NCBI GenBank assembly: GCA_030615025.1
Contig: JAUXAB010000007.1
Coordinates: forward strand, 27,859 to 91,858
DNA from: Phycisphaerae bacterium
Lineage (GTDB): Bacteria; Planctomycetota; Phycisphaerae; Sedimentisphaerales; Anaerobacaceae
Reading direction: 5' to 3'
DNA length: 64,000 bases
Part shown: one piece after another, positions 24,646 to 32,379 of the stretch
Layout of the letters: each line of letters opens with the position of its first letter
Position numbering within the stretch: position 1 is the first letter of the stretch
Position numbers and translations under genes: made by a program
Notes under the pieces: model-generated
Databases searched by the model: none
What the model saw: the letters and a program-made list of their open reading frames with translations, nothing else
Told to the model about the DNA's origin: nothing

Positions 24646-25266
24646 ATGCATTTTTTAATCACGGCAGGCGGCACACGGGAATATATTGACCCGGTCCGTT
24701 TTATTACCAACGCAAGCAGCGGCAGGATGGGATATGCGCTCACTCGTGCAGCTCAAAAGACCGGCCATAGAGTGACGCTTATCAGTGCTTCAGATTTACA
24801 GCCGCCGGTCGGCGTCGAGTTTGTCGGCGTCGATAGTGCCGCCGAGATGTTCGGGGCGGTTAAAAAACATTTCCCTCGCTGCGATTGTTTGATTATGGCT
24901 GCCGCGGTTGCTGATTATACTCCTTTCCGGTCGGCTAAAAACAAAATCAAAAAACAAGGTAAACTCCTGACCATAAAATTAAAACATACAGTTGATATTC
25001 TGAAATGGGCGGGCCGGCATAAAAAGAAAAATCAGGTCGTTGTTGGTTTTGCCCTCGAAGATAAAAATCTGCGGGCAAATGCAGAGAAGAAATTAAAGGA
25101 AAAGAACCTCGATATGATAATCGCCAACACGCCAGCGGCAATCGGAGCCGACAAATCAACCGTCCAGATAAAAACACCGGATTCCCCCTGGACAAAAATC
25201 GAAAACGCCACAAAAGCAGCTTCAGCCAAACGTATAATCCGTTTGGTGGAGAAACTCCGAAGGTAA
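24646..25266 (+). CDS. coaB: Phosphopantothenate--cysteine ligase (separate CoaB)
   Basis: A 206-residue protein joining cysteine to 4'-phosphopantothenate. It opens with the CoaB signature FLITAGGTREYIDPVRFITN and SSGRMGYALTRAA, followed by AAAVADYTPF, the lysine-rich KLKHTVDILKW, GFALEDKNL, and the C-terminal DMIIANTPAAIGADKSTV. This matches the C-terminal half of CoaBC and begins directly at the domain start. It lies 24 bp after coaC, separated by the palindromic repeat. Confidence 0.92.
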   Translation: MHFLITAGGTREYIDPVRFITNASSGRMGYALTRAAQKTGHRVTLISASDLQPPVGVEFVGVDSAAEMFGAVKKHFPRCDCLIMAAAVADYTPFRSAKNKIKKQGKLLTIKLKHTVDILKWAGRHKKKNQVVVGFALEDKNLRANAEKKLKEKNLDMIIANTPAAIGADKSTVQIKTPDSPWTKIENATKAASAKRIIRLVEKLRR

Positions 25267-25278
25267 TACCGACACTTT

Positions 25279-26061
25279 TCATAGCACGTACCATATTCCC
25301 AGTCCCAACGACGGTATCATAAGTCCAAGTCCGATTAAGAGTAAAACAAACGCCCATTTTCGGCTGAACCAGCCGGCGAAAGGTCGAAACAAGACTTTTG
25401 GTATATTCGGCCTTGCCAAGAACACGATGCCATGGATAAGCCACCATAATCCCAGCGAGCCCGCAAAAACCGAACAGACGGCAAGCCAGTATGGCGTATC
25501 GTCACCGATTTTGTAAGTAGCCCTTATTGTGTGCTCCAAGTCGTACGCCAGCGGTATAAGCCCGAGCAAAGGCAACCCAAGGAAAAAGCAAAGCGACACG
25601 AGATATACGATAATCAAAGATGGATATATCAGCCATCTTTGCGCTTTGAGCTGGCCGGGATCTTCTGTTTCTGATAATGCCGCCCGGGCAACAATAAAAC
25701 TTGCAGGTATCAATACAACAAAAGACGGAAGAATTATAAATCCGGCTATCAGCAGGCCAAAAGATATGTAAGCCAATCGCCAATCCTCCGGACCGGTTCG
25801 CAGCCTGAAAATTATCTTTCGCCACCAAGATATTTCTTCTTCAGGGACCCATTGCCTCGGGCTGCCAAGCCTTTGCAGAACAATATCAAGCTCTTCAAAA
25901 GAGACGGCCGCCGTCGCACTCTCAAACTCGCTTTCGATGTGCTCTATTACATTACGCTCGACTTCATCAGCATCAACTGTTTTGCATCCTCGCAGATAAG
26001 TCCTGACCTGCTGCAGATAATTGTCCAGATGTTTTTTTGCATTATCGGCTAAGTTAATCAT
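25279..26061 (-). CDS. HAAS-type membrane protein paired with a PadR regulator
   Basis: A 260-residue protein. The first 85 residues are a soluble helical domain (KKHLDNYLQQVRTYL, then EVERNVIEHIESEFE and LGSPRQWVPEEEI), the arrangement of HAAS/DUF1700 sensor domains. Five or so transmembrane helices follow from about residue 95 to the C-terminus. HAAS proteins are typically encoded beside PadR regulators and are thought to transmit membrane signals. Its start codon overlaps the PadR stop codon as ATGA, so translation is coupled. Ligand unknown. Confidence 0.8.
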   Translation of the reverse strand: MINLADNAKKHLDNYLQQVRTYLRGCKTVDADEVERNVIEHIESEFESATAAVSFEELDIVLQRLGSPRQWVPEEEISWWRKIIFRLRTGPEDWRLAYISFGLLIAGFIILPSFVVLIPASFIVARAALSETEDPGQLKAQRWLIYPSLIIVYLVSLCFFLGLPLLGLIPLAYDLEHTIRATYKIGDDTPYWLAVCSVFAGSLGLWWLIHGIVFLARPNIPKVLFRPFAGWFSRKWAFVLLLIGLGLMIPSLGLGIWYVL

Positions 26062-26405
26062 GACTTTTCCTCCCTTTTGAGAGCATCGGTTCCGGTTTTG
26101 ATATCCTGCCAGTAACCGTTCATTTCGCTCAATATTTTTTCGCCTTTGGAAGTTAATTCATAATACTTGCGGGGCGGGCCTTCGGTGGATTCCTTGATAG
26201 TTGTTTGCACGAAACCTTCCCGTTTGAGTCGACTCAGGATTGGATAGATGGTTCCTTCGCTGATTACCAGTCCCCGGATGTTGCGAAGCTTTCGGACAAT
26301 ATCGTAGCCGTACAGACTTGTCCCTCTTATTGCGTTCAGTATGCACAACTCAAGCATTCCTTTACGAAGCTGTGTTGACCAGTTGTCGAAAAATCGATTT
26401 TCCAT
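26058..26405 (-). CDS. PadR-family transcriptional regulator
   Basis: A 115-residue winged-helix regulator. The family core is LRKGMLELCILNAIRG, SLYGYDIVRKL, then SEGTIYPILSRLKREGFVQ and the wing GPPRKYYELTSKGEKIL. PadR proteins repress nearby genes, often their own operon. The -10 element of the likely promoter ends only 7 bp before the ATG, so the message may be leaderless or nearly so. It is cotranscribed with the HAAS-type gene. Confidence 0.92.
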   Translation of the reverse strand: MENRFFDNWSTQLRKGMLELCILNAIRGTSLYGYDIVRKLRNIRGLVISEGTIYPILSRLKREGFVQTTIKESTEGPPRKYYELTSKGEKILSEMNGYWQDIKTGTDALKREEKS

Positions 26406-26441
26406 AATGTCCAGTATATTGCATTACAAGGTATCTGTCAA
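26403..26441 (-). promoter_or_regulatory. padR promoter with overlapping palindromic operator
   Basis: On the reverse strand TTGACA (26436-26441), 17 bp, TATACT (26413-26418), then 7 bp to the ATG (26405-26403). An inverted repeat, TAATG...CATTA (26405-26426), covers the -10 region, as expected for PadR autorepression. No ribosome-binding site can fit in the predicted transcript leader. Confidence 0.65.
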
Positions 26442-26459
26442 TACCATTTACCATTTTTT

Positions 26460-26948
26460 TTAATTTTTTTTGAAAATTTTTCTGTGGCAATCTCCTGTGT
26501 CATAAGCAGCAGTATTTTTTGCCTTTGAAATTGGCTTTGTTTGGGTTTGAATTGGGTTCGTATTGGGTTCGTTTTCAAAAAGCGCCCAATTGAGCTTATT
26601 TTCATAATCCTTTGTTGAATAGAAGTTTACGTTTATTTTGGCTTTTTGGAAATTGGCTTCGTTTGGGTTCGTTTTGGGTTCGTTTTCACCAAGTGTCCAA
26701 TTGGATTTATTTTCATAATCCTTTGTTAATACTTTATTTACGTTCATTTGGTCATCCGGAAAATTGGGTTCGTTTTGCATAAAAAGTCTGATTTGTAAAG
26801 ATCTCTTTACAAGTGTAAAGATGCCGAAGGCATGTAAATAGTTCATTAATCGCGGATTGCGCTGATTAAACGGATTTTTTAGCCATAAAAATGCACAAAA
26901 TGCATAAAGAAACAGAGTAATAAAGGGAATCTCAAAAAGCTTGTGCAT
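26460..26948 (-). repeat. Tandem imperfect repeats read as a 162-codon open frame
   Basis: Two full units and one partial unit of about 115 bp (roughly 26520-26635, 26636-26750 and 26751-26800) run in the same direction. Read on the reverse strand they give a repeating peptide with the words NEPNF, TKDYENKxNW and NEPxTNP. I recall such NEPN/DYENK-coding units in many planctomycete genomes, where they look like dispersed repetitive DNA. The frame starts with a hydrophobic segment and could be expressed, but no ribosome-binding site is obvious. I favour a repeat rather than a functional protein. Confidence 0.65.
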
Positions 26949-27324
26949 GAATAGGGCCCTTTCTTACTGATTATTGATATTTGACTTGGCCTGCTGGCCC
27001 CTTTTCGTGCCCTTCGGGGCTTATCGTGCGGTTCTCCGCTAAATATCAGCCATCTCTATGACTGGTTTACATTATACCAAACTCAACCTACATGTTCAAT
27101 AAAAATCTAACTTTTTTAAGAAATTTTTTTTACAGATTGCTGCTGAATTGTTAGAGTTATAGACGTTCTATAAACAGCGGATGATATGTATTTTTCGGAG
27201 CATTTAACAAGGTTGGGAATATCTCGCTTTCTCCTCTCCCTCCGCTCCCAGCCCTGTTTTTATACAAGGATGATCGCTATTGCTTTTAGTCTGAAAAATT
27301 ATAGTAGTTTGAAGTTGATGATAG
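26949..27324. other. Intergenic region, about 375 bp
   Basis: It contains a GCCCC...GGGGC hairpin near 27000-27020 and AT-rich DNA upstream of the next gene. No gene or strong promoter recognised. Confidence 0.5.
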
Positions 27325-27840
27325 ATGAAAAAAGTTGAATGGTCTCTTAAGGTTTTTGGTGTCTTGCTCGGAATTCTGGCTTTTGTTGTTTCTCAAGCTG
27401 AGCAGTTCCCTTCGTTGCTAAAGATAGTAAGTCCAGGTTATCAGCGAGGTATGAAAGGATTGGAAATGCTTAGAAATAAGAAGCCTCTTAAGCCAGGCGA
27501 AAAGGGGTTTTCCGAACTTAGTGAGATAGTCATGAGACGACAGAAAGAAATGTATCCTTCAAAAGATTTTAGTGCCATTCAGGTTAAACAATTCTTTCGC
27601 ATTGGTCGTTTGGGTTCAACTTATAAAGGGAAATACGCGGATGCGCAAACTTTCGTCGGTTTCGACTTGTCCGACGGAGATGGAGGCCCTGAGACTATTG
27701 GTAGCTTGCGAACTGGTCTTGACCAGCTTCGTTCGAGGAACGTGTTCCAACTGATGGTCATTTTGCTGTTTGTTGGCCTTGCTTTTGTGGAGATTCCGAC
27801 GCTTTTCTTTGATTGGCCTTTCAGGAAAATTAAAATATAG
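27325..27840 (+). CDS. Unknown protein with two terminal membrane helices
   Basis: A 171-residue protein I do not recognise. One hydrophobic helix lies at about 8-26 and another at about 143-163, with a soluble charged region between them containing KPGEKGFSELSEIVMRR and GFDLSDGDGG. Codon use looks natural and the frame is well isolated, so it is probably a real gene. No clear ribosome-binding site. It sits in a patch of small unknown genes with lower GC than the housekeeping regions, which may be acquired DNA. Confidence 0.55.
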   Translation: MKKVEWSLKVFGVLLGILAFVVSQAEQFPSLLKIVSPGYQRGMKGLEMLRNKKPLKPGEKGFSELSEIVMRRQKEMYPSKDFSAIQVKQFFRIGRLGSTYKGKYADAQTFVGFDLSDGDGGPETIGSLRTGLDQLRSRNVFQLMVILLFVGLAFVEIPTLFFDWPFRKIKI

Positions 27841-27872
27841 TAATGTAGTTTTACACTTGAAATCAGAGCTAT

Positions 27873-28361
27873 TTATAGAAGATGGTTATCACTGCACTTA
27901 AACGATTCCAAGAAAATGATGTAGTCTTTGGGGAAATCGTATTTTTTTGCGTTTTGTATAATTAGCTGTAAATAATCCTTTGTTGGTTCCACTTGTCGGT
28001 TTTGTTCTCTTTCTTCAACAACCTTATAAGTTATAACATCCTTTATTACTTCGCCCTTGAATATTTCCACATTGACCTTGATTTCACGATAATACGTTGG
28101 ACAGCCTTCCTTTCTTTGTATCTTATGTTTATCGCATTCTTTTAACCCAACTAAAAGGCCATAGACAGCATTTCCTTTAGATTTCATTATATTCGCGACA
28201 CCACCACCTCTGCATTTAGAAAAATAATTGAACGCAAGTTTAACATCCTTCAACTTTGCTGGTACAACATTAGAATATTCTATGAGTGTGTAGCCCTTTT
28301 TACGGCACCACTTATCCAAGTCGTCCTTGTCCATGTTGGAACCGTAGGCAAAATAGTCCAT
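27873..28361 (-). CDS. Gamma-glutamylcyclotransferase-like protein
   Basis: A 162-residue protein of the GGCT/AIG2 fold. The N-terminal substrate-binding loop reads FAYGSNMDKDDL, the hallmark YGSN, followed by a strand-rich core with LAFNYFSKCRGGGVANI and AVYGLLVGL. Family members cleave gamma-glutamyl compounds, but many relatives have unknown substrates. The usual catalytic glutamate should lie after YGLLVGL; KIQRKEGCPTYY places a Glu there. I chose the ATG at 28361 (AAGGGG upstream) over one at 28382. The AT-rich composition differs from most of the window. Confidence 0.75.
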   Translation of the reverse strand: MDYFAYGSNMDKDDLDKWCRKKGYTLIEYSNVVPAKLKDVKLAFNYFSKCRGGGVANIMKSKGNAVYGLLVGLKECDKHKIQRKEGCPTYYREIKVNVEIFKGEVIKDVITYKVVEEREQNRQVEPTKDYLQLIIQNAKKYDFPKDYIIFLESFKCSDNHLL

Positions 28362-28492
28362 CTCATTCCCCTTTTCTGACATGTACCGTACTGTAGTCCG
28401 GATCCTAAATCGCCAATGTTAGTTAGGGTTAATAATGATTAAGTTGGGTGAAAATTCTTATAAGTTTTCATCAAAATCAGAGCCGGGATGAT

Positions 28493-28999
28493 TTAACTCA
28501 TAAAAACAAAAAGTTCATACCTCTTATATTCATACGTCTGTTGAGTCGTGTAAATAGCAACTGAGACTTTATATTTGCCGGGATGCTTCCCCTCGGTGTT
28601 CAACTCGACATAGTAGTCCAAGAATCCCTCTCCAACAATTGCCAATTCAGAAAGTCGAATGAGATAATAGCTATTATCTTGTGATGCACCATGTTCGGTC
28701 TTACCAGGTATGACCATTAAAGCCTTTTTAGTTGCAGAGAGCGTAAGCGGTCGATGAAATCGCATGTCGAATACGACACCAGTTAGCGTATATCTACTTG
28801 TATTCTTAAAGCGTAAACGGATTTTTTTAGCAGGATCTCCAGTTGAAATTTTTAATTCGCTAACTATCCTGTTATCAATGAGAAATCCAGAATCTATGGG
28901 GATAGTCTTTTTAAGCCAACCCCTTGTTGTGGCGAGTAAGGTCAGAATCCCTACTACCAAAATAAGACAAGACAGGATTATCAGAATAAAATCTGCCAT
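28493..28999 (-). CDS. Unknown membrane-anchored protein
   Basis: A 168-residue protein with one N-terminal transmembrane helix (about 4-24) and a beta-rich extracytoplasmic part (RLRFKNTSRYTLTGVVFDM, then a late HPGKYKVSVAIYTTQQTY). The strand pattern suggests an immunoglobulin-like fold, but I do not recognise a family. Codon use and isolation suggest a real gene. No partner is evident. Confidence 0.55.
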   Translation of the reverse strand: MADFILIILSCLILVVGILTLLATTRGWLKKTIPIDSGFLIDNRIVSELKISTGDPAKKIRLRFKNTSRYTLTGVVFDMRFHRPLTLSATKKALMVIPGKTEHGASQDNSYYLIRLSELAIVGEGFLDYYVELNTEGKHPGKYKVSVAIYTTQQTYEYKRYELFVFMS

Positions 29000-29161
29000 C
29001 TCTATTCCATACTATTTTTGTTTTGTCTTAAGCCAAAAGATAAATATCATTGTAACAGCTTAAGTTATTGTTGAACAGTCAAAACAAAGACTACATAATC
29101 TTTCAATTTTGTGGCACTACAGTCAGAATGGCAGCAACTTTAATAAGATGGCACAGTCAGC

Positions 29162-29326
29162 CTATGCTTTGTGCTTTTTGTCCTCTCCTTCTTCTTTTAT
29201 TTTACTCTTTGAGAAAGTTCCCGCGGGGCCTCCGGCCGTGAATAAAACCGCAAACCGTGTGATCAAAGCACCCAAAAGAACATAGCCCAAAATCACCAAA
29301 AAAATTATTTCACCGGCGGGGGACAT
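29162..29326 (-). CDS. Possible 54-residue single-helix membrane protein
   Basis: An open frame starting at an ATG (29326) gives a peptide with one hydrophobic helix (IIFLVILGYVLLGALI, about 7-22) and a basic/acidic C-terminus ending KKHKA. AGGGAG is 13 bases upstream, a little far. The helix-coding DNA near 29295 shares about 20 nearly identical bases with 30790, on the other side of the DUF4038-type gene. It may be a small membrane protein; function unknown. Confidence 0.4.
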   Translation of the reverse strand: MSPAGEIIFLVILGYVLLGALITRFAVLFTAGGPAGTFSKSKIKEEGEDKKHKA

Positions 29327-29432
29327 TTAAAATCCGGCACTCCCTTTTAGGTTTGTGCAAAAAGACTCAAATATGATAGTATGGGGGCTATGGAAAGTGT
29401 GGAATTATCCAGTTAAGAAAAGGGAGAAAAAA

Positions 29433-30722
29433 ATGAAGACAATAACTAAAAGAATCATTTTATTATCATCATTATTGTTAATATCTCCAATAATCACACT
29501 GGCTGGGGAACCAGTTTACCCCGTTAAAATAAGCGAGAACAGGAGGTATTTCGTAGACCAGAAAGGTAATCCCGTATTCTGGTTGGGCACTACCCAATGG
29601 CAAATCTTTCGGGAATACACTCTGGAGGAAGCCAGAACGATTATTGAAAAAACAGGAAGCAAGGGATTTGCTTTCGTTCAGGCAATGCTCATGGGCGTTG
29701 GTGACGGAACGCAGCCCAATGTGTACGGCCAAAAGCCCTGGATTAATAACGACCCCCTTACGCCAAACGAGGGGTACTTCAAGAATGTGGATTCTGTTAT
29801 CCGGATAGCCCGCGATAATAACCTGGTCTTTTCGGTGACTCTTTATCATCAACGGTACCGCAAATATATAACATTAAAGAATGCCCGGGCATGGGCTAAA
29901 TGGTTGGCTCTGCGGTACAAAAACGTACCCAATATTGTCTGGTCTATGACGCCTGAGGCCAAACAGGAGTTTGTCCCAGTTCTTCGGGAGCTGGCTGCCG
30001 GTCTTCACGAAGGAGACGAAGGGTGCCATCTTATTACCTTTAAACCGGACCCTGCACCGTACTCCTCCAGCTTCATTCACGATGAAAGCTGGCTGGATTT
30101 TAACTCCATGCAAACCTGGAATGGTGTTAAGCTCATTTATCCCATGGTGACCAAGGATTATAACCTCAAGCCTGTAAAGCCCGTCTTAATGGCTGAAGGT
30201 GCCTATGAAGCAGGCTCTGAATACGGATTTGATGTAACACCTTTATGGATTCGCAGGCAAGCCTATTATTCATACTTGGCCGGTGCCCATCACACATACG
30301 GCCACAATGATAGTTGGCGTGTACTGCCTACATGGAAAAAGGCCCTGGATGCACCCGGTGCCTTTCAAATGGGCGTCCTTAAGAAGATATTTCTGGCGCG
30401 AAAAGAATGGTGGAATCTTGTTCCGGACCAATCGATTTTTGCAAGCGGCGGCCAAACCAGCGGACGTGTATTGAACCTGGCAGCCCGTCATAAAGACGGC
30501 AAATGGATTATGGTTTATTTAGGCAGCAAATCTTCCTTTTCCATCAATATGAATAAAATTACCGCAGGAAATAAAGTGAATGCATTTTGGATCGACCCGA
30601 AAACAGGGGATTCGGTTTCGATTGACAGTCTTGCGAATACAGCGGTAGAGTCCTTTTCGACACCCGATGATTGGGAAGATGCTATATTGATTCTGGAAAC
30701 GTCTGATGGCAATCGGAACTGA
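29433..30722 (+). CDS. DUF4038-type (apiosidase-like, GH140-like) secreted glycosidase
   Basis: A 429-residue protein with a Sec signal (about 1-24, cleavage near TLAGEP). The fold begins RYFVDQKGNPVFWLGTTQWQIF, the standard opening of DUF4038/GH140 TIM barrels, followed by ARTIIEKTGSKGFAFVQ, VWSMTPEAKQE, and YLAGAHHTYGHNDSW. A C-terminal beta domain (DGKWIMVYLGSKSSFSINM) matches the collagen-binding-like domain usually attached. Characterised relatives cut apiose from rhamnogalacturonan-II; substrates of others are unknown. Start chosen at 29433 with AGGGAG upstream; a longer frame from 29355 lacks it. Likely used in plant or algal polysaccharide breakdown. Confidence 0.85.
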   Translation: MKTITKRIILLSSLLLISPIITLAGEPVYPVKISENRRYFVDQKGNPVFWLGTTQWQIFREYTLEEARTIIEKTGSKGFAFVQAMLMGVGDGTQPNVYGQKPWINNDPLTPNEGYFKNVDSVIRIARDNNLVFSVTLYHQRYRKYITLKNARAWAKWLALRYKNVPNIVWSMTPEAKQEFVPVLRELAAGLHEGDEGCHLITFKPDPAPYSSSFIHDESWLDFNSMQTWNGVKLIYPMVTKDYNLKPVKPVLMAEGAYEAGSEYGFDVTPLWIRRQAYYSYLAGAHHTYGHNDSWRVLPTWKKALDAPGAFQMGVLKKIFLARKEWWNLVPDQSIFASGGQTSGRVLNLAARHKDGKWIMVYLGSKSSFSINMNKITAGNKVNAFWIDPKTGDSVSIDSLANTAVESFSTPDDWEDAILILETSDGNRN

Positions 30723-30825
30723 AAGAGCTTCTTTCCAGATAAGAAGGCCTGGCCGCAAATGGCTAAAACTTGCACCAGCAGCCAAGATAAAAGTCGCCAA
30801 AAAAATTATTTCACTGGCAGAGAAG

Positions 30826-31023
30826 CTAATTGCCGGCAATTGACCAAAGAAGAATTAAACCTGCACAAAATATAATACCCTGCCATCGCAATTTCATTTT
30901 GCTAAAACAGGTCATCACAACAGCTACGAGGGAGCCCAAAGCACCCACTAATGCCAGGCTGCTTAAGACCGGCACCAAGATAGCTGCCCTTTCATTTCCG
31001 TAGGTAATTGTGCCTCTTGCCAT
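30826..31023 (-). CDS. Small membrane protein, two helices, upstream partner unknown
   Basis: A 65-residue protein with hydrophobic segments at about 14-38 and 47-62. It lies 13 bp downstream of the TlpA-like gene in the same direction, so it is probably translated from the same message. No family recognised, and the ribosome-binding site is weak. Its 3' end lies close to the shared AAAAAAATTATTTCAC repeat. Confidence 0.5.
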   Translation of the reverse strand: MARGTITYGNERAAILVPVLSSLALVGALGSLVAVVMTCFSKMKLRWQGIIFCAGLILLWSIAGN

Positions 31024-31036
31024 ATGGCCGAATCAT

Positions 31037-31795
31037 TTAATCTTTTAGCAAAGATTCAATCAGCTTTTCAGAAGGTGGGGCGTGTCTTGGTCCCCAAGCC
31101 AGCCGGCCTTGTCTGTTTATAAGATAATACGTTGGCCAGCCTGTAACTCCATAATCCTTCGCGATATGACCGGTATCAATGCCTGTTGGGAAGGTATAAT
31201 TATTCTCGGCGATGAAAGCGGCCATTCCTTTGGTTTGAAAGGCGGAATGGATGCCTATTACGGTAAGGCCTTTATTTTTGAATTGGTCATATATTTTCTG
31301 AGTATGCGGTAATTTTTGACGACATGGGCCACACCATACGCCCCAAAAATCCAGAAGAACGATTTTGCCTCTTAGCTTGGACAATGAAATCGCATTGCCG
31401 AGTTGGTCTCTGATGCTAAAATCCGGCGCCATTCGCCCTGTTTGGAGTGAACTGGTTCTGGAAACCGATGTTTGGCAGCTTCCCGAAAAAGTTTCAAAAA
31501 TAAGCAGGTACCCAAAAAGAACTGTACATAAAGTAGCAAAAACGATGCTAATTTGTGTAAGGCTTTTCCATCTCTTAAACAGATTTGGTTTAGGAACAAG
31601 CATTTTAACAGAATTGCAGGAGCAAAAAATGATGGTTGGCAAAATAAAAAGAGAGACCAAAAAAATGTTGTTCCAATGGTAACGAGCATGCCCACGTGAT
31701 GTAAAAATATCAAATATAACTATAATAACAAGAATTGTTAAAACAATAACTAACAAAGCTTGGTAAATCCCTAATACAGTTTTCCTGAATCTCAT
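31037..31795 (-). CDS. Membrane-anchored TlpA-like thioredoxin-fold protein
   Basis: A 252-residue protein. Three N-terminal helices (about 8-30, 42-62, 82-102) precede an extracytoplasmic thioredoxin-fold domain from residue 122. The redox motif WCGPC (C155, C158) is intact, followed by IGIHSAFQTKGMAAFI and the cis-proline region TGWPTYYLINRQG. TlpA/ResA-type proteins reduce disulfides, often in cytochrome c maturation. No cytochrome genes are nearby, so the target is unknown. The three-helix anchor is longer than the usual single helix. Confidence 0.85.
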   Translation of the reverse strand: MRFRKTVLGIYQALLVIVLTILVIIVIFDIFTSRGHARYHWNNIFLVSLFILPTIIFCSCNSVKMLVPKPNLFKRWKSLTQISIVFATLCTVLFGYLLIFETFSGSCQTSVSRTSSLQTGRMAPDFSIRDQLGNAISLSKLRGKIVLLDFWGVWCGPCRQKLPHTQKIYDQFKNKGLTVIGIHSAFQTKGMAAFIAENNYTFPTGIDTGHIAKDYGVTGWPTYYLINRQGRLAWGPRHAPPSEKLIESLLKD

Positions 31796-31819
31796 TATGC
31801 GAATTTCCTAATTTACTGG

Positions 31820-32350
31820 TTAATGCTTATCTTTTATTCCGAGGTCATATTTTGTCAATATGGATTCGAATTTGTAGCCGGCGCCGATTACATTTTCTTC
31901 AGCCCCCTGTTTGCGGTCGATTACACAGACGATTCTTTTGACAGTTGCACCGGCCTCGGTGATGACTTTCGCGGCTTCGAGGACCTGTCCGCCAGTGGTG
32001 GCGATGTCCTCTACCAGCAGGACCACGTCGCCGGGCTTCAAGACGCCCTCAACCATTTTGTCGGTGCCGTACCCTTTTTTCTTGTTGCGGATGATTATCC
32101 AGTTTTTTCCGGTTTGCATCGCTGTTGCAGCGGCAAGTGCGACGCCGCCCAATTCAGCACCGGCTATCAAAGTAATATCGTCAGTAATATATCTGGCAAA
32201 TTCTTCGCCGAGGGCACTGAGTATATCGGGGCAGGTCTCAAAGAGGTATTTGTCAAGGTAGTATTTGCTTCGTTTGCCGCTGCGAAGGACAAAGTCACCT
32301 TCTAAATATGACGTTTCTTTGATACGCTTTATTAATTCTTCTCTGGTCAT
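31820..32350 (-). CDS. pyrE: Orotate phosphoribosyltransferase
   Basis: A 176-residue enzyme making orotidine-5'-phosphate from orotate and PRPP. The PRPP-binding motif is VVLLVEDIATTGGQVLEAA, the substrate loop has RNKKKGYGTDKMVEG, and the N-terminus shows GDFVLRSGKRSKYYLDK. AGGGG lies upstream of the ATG. Same direction as purB, 29 bp downstream of it, giving a pyrimidine/purine pair. Confidence 0.95.
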   Translation of the reverse strand: MTREELIKRIKETSYLEGDFVLRSGKRSKYYLDKYLFETCPDILSALGEEFARYITDDITLIAGAELGGVALAAATAMQTGKNWIIIRNKKKGYGTDKMVEGVLKPGDVVLLVEDIATTGGQVLEAAKVITEAGATVKRIVCVIDRKQGAEENVIGAGYKFESILTKYDLGIKDKH

Positions 32351-32379
32351 AGTACATGCCCCTGGTTCCGATTGACTGT

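Noticed and set aside
30519..30839. 106-codon reverse frame at the end of the DUF4038-type gene
   Set aside because: It starts at a TTG inside another frame and is mostly antisense to the glycosidase 3' end; only its first 30 codons resemble the small-helix repeat.
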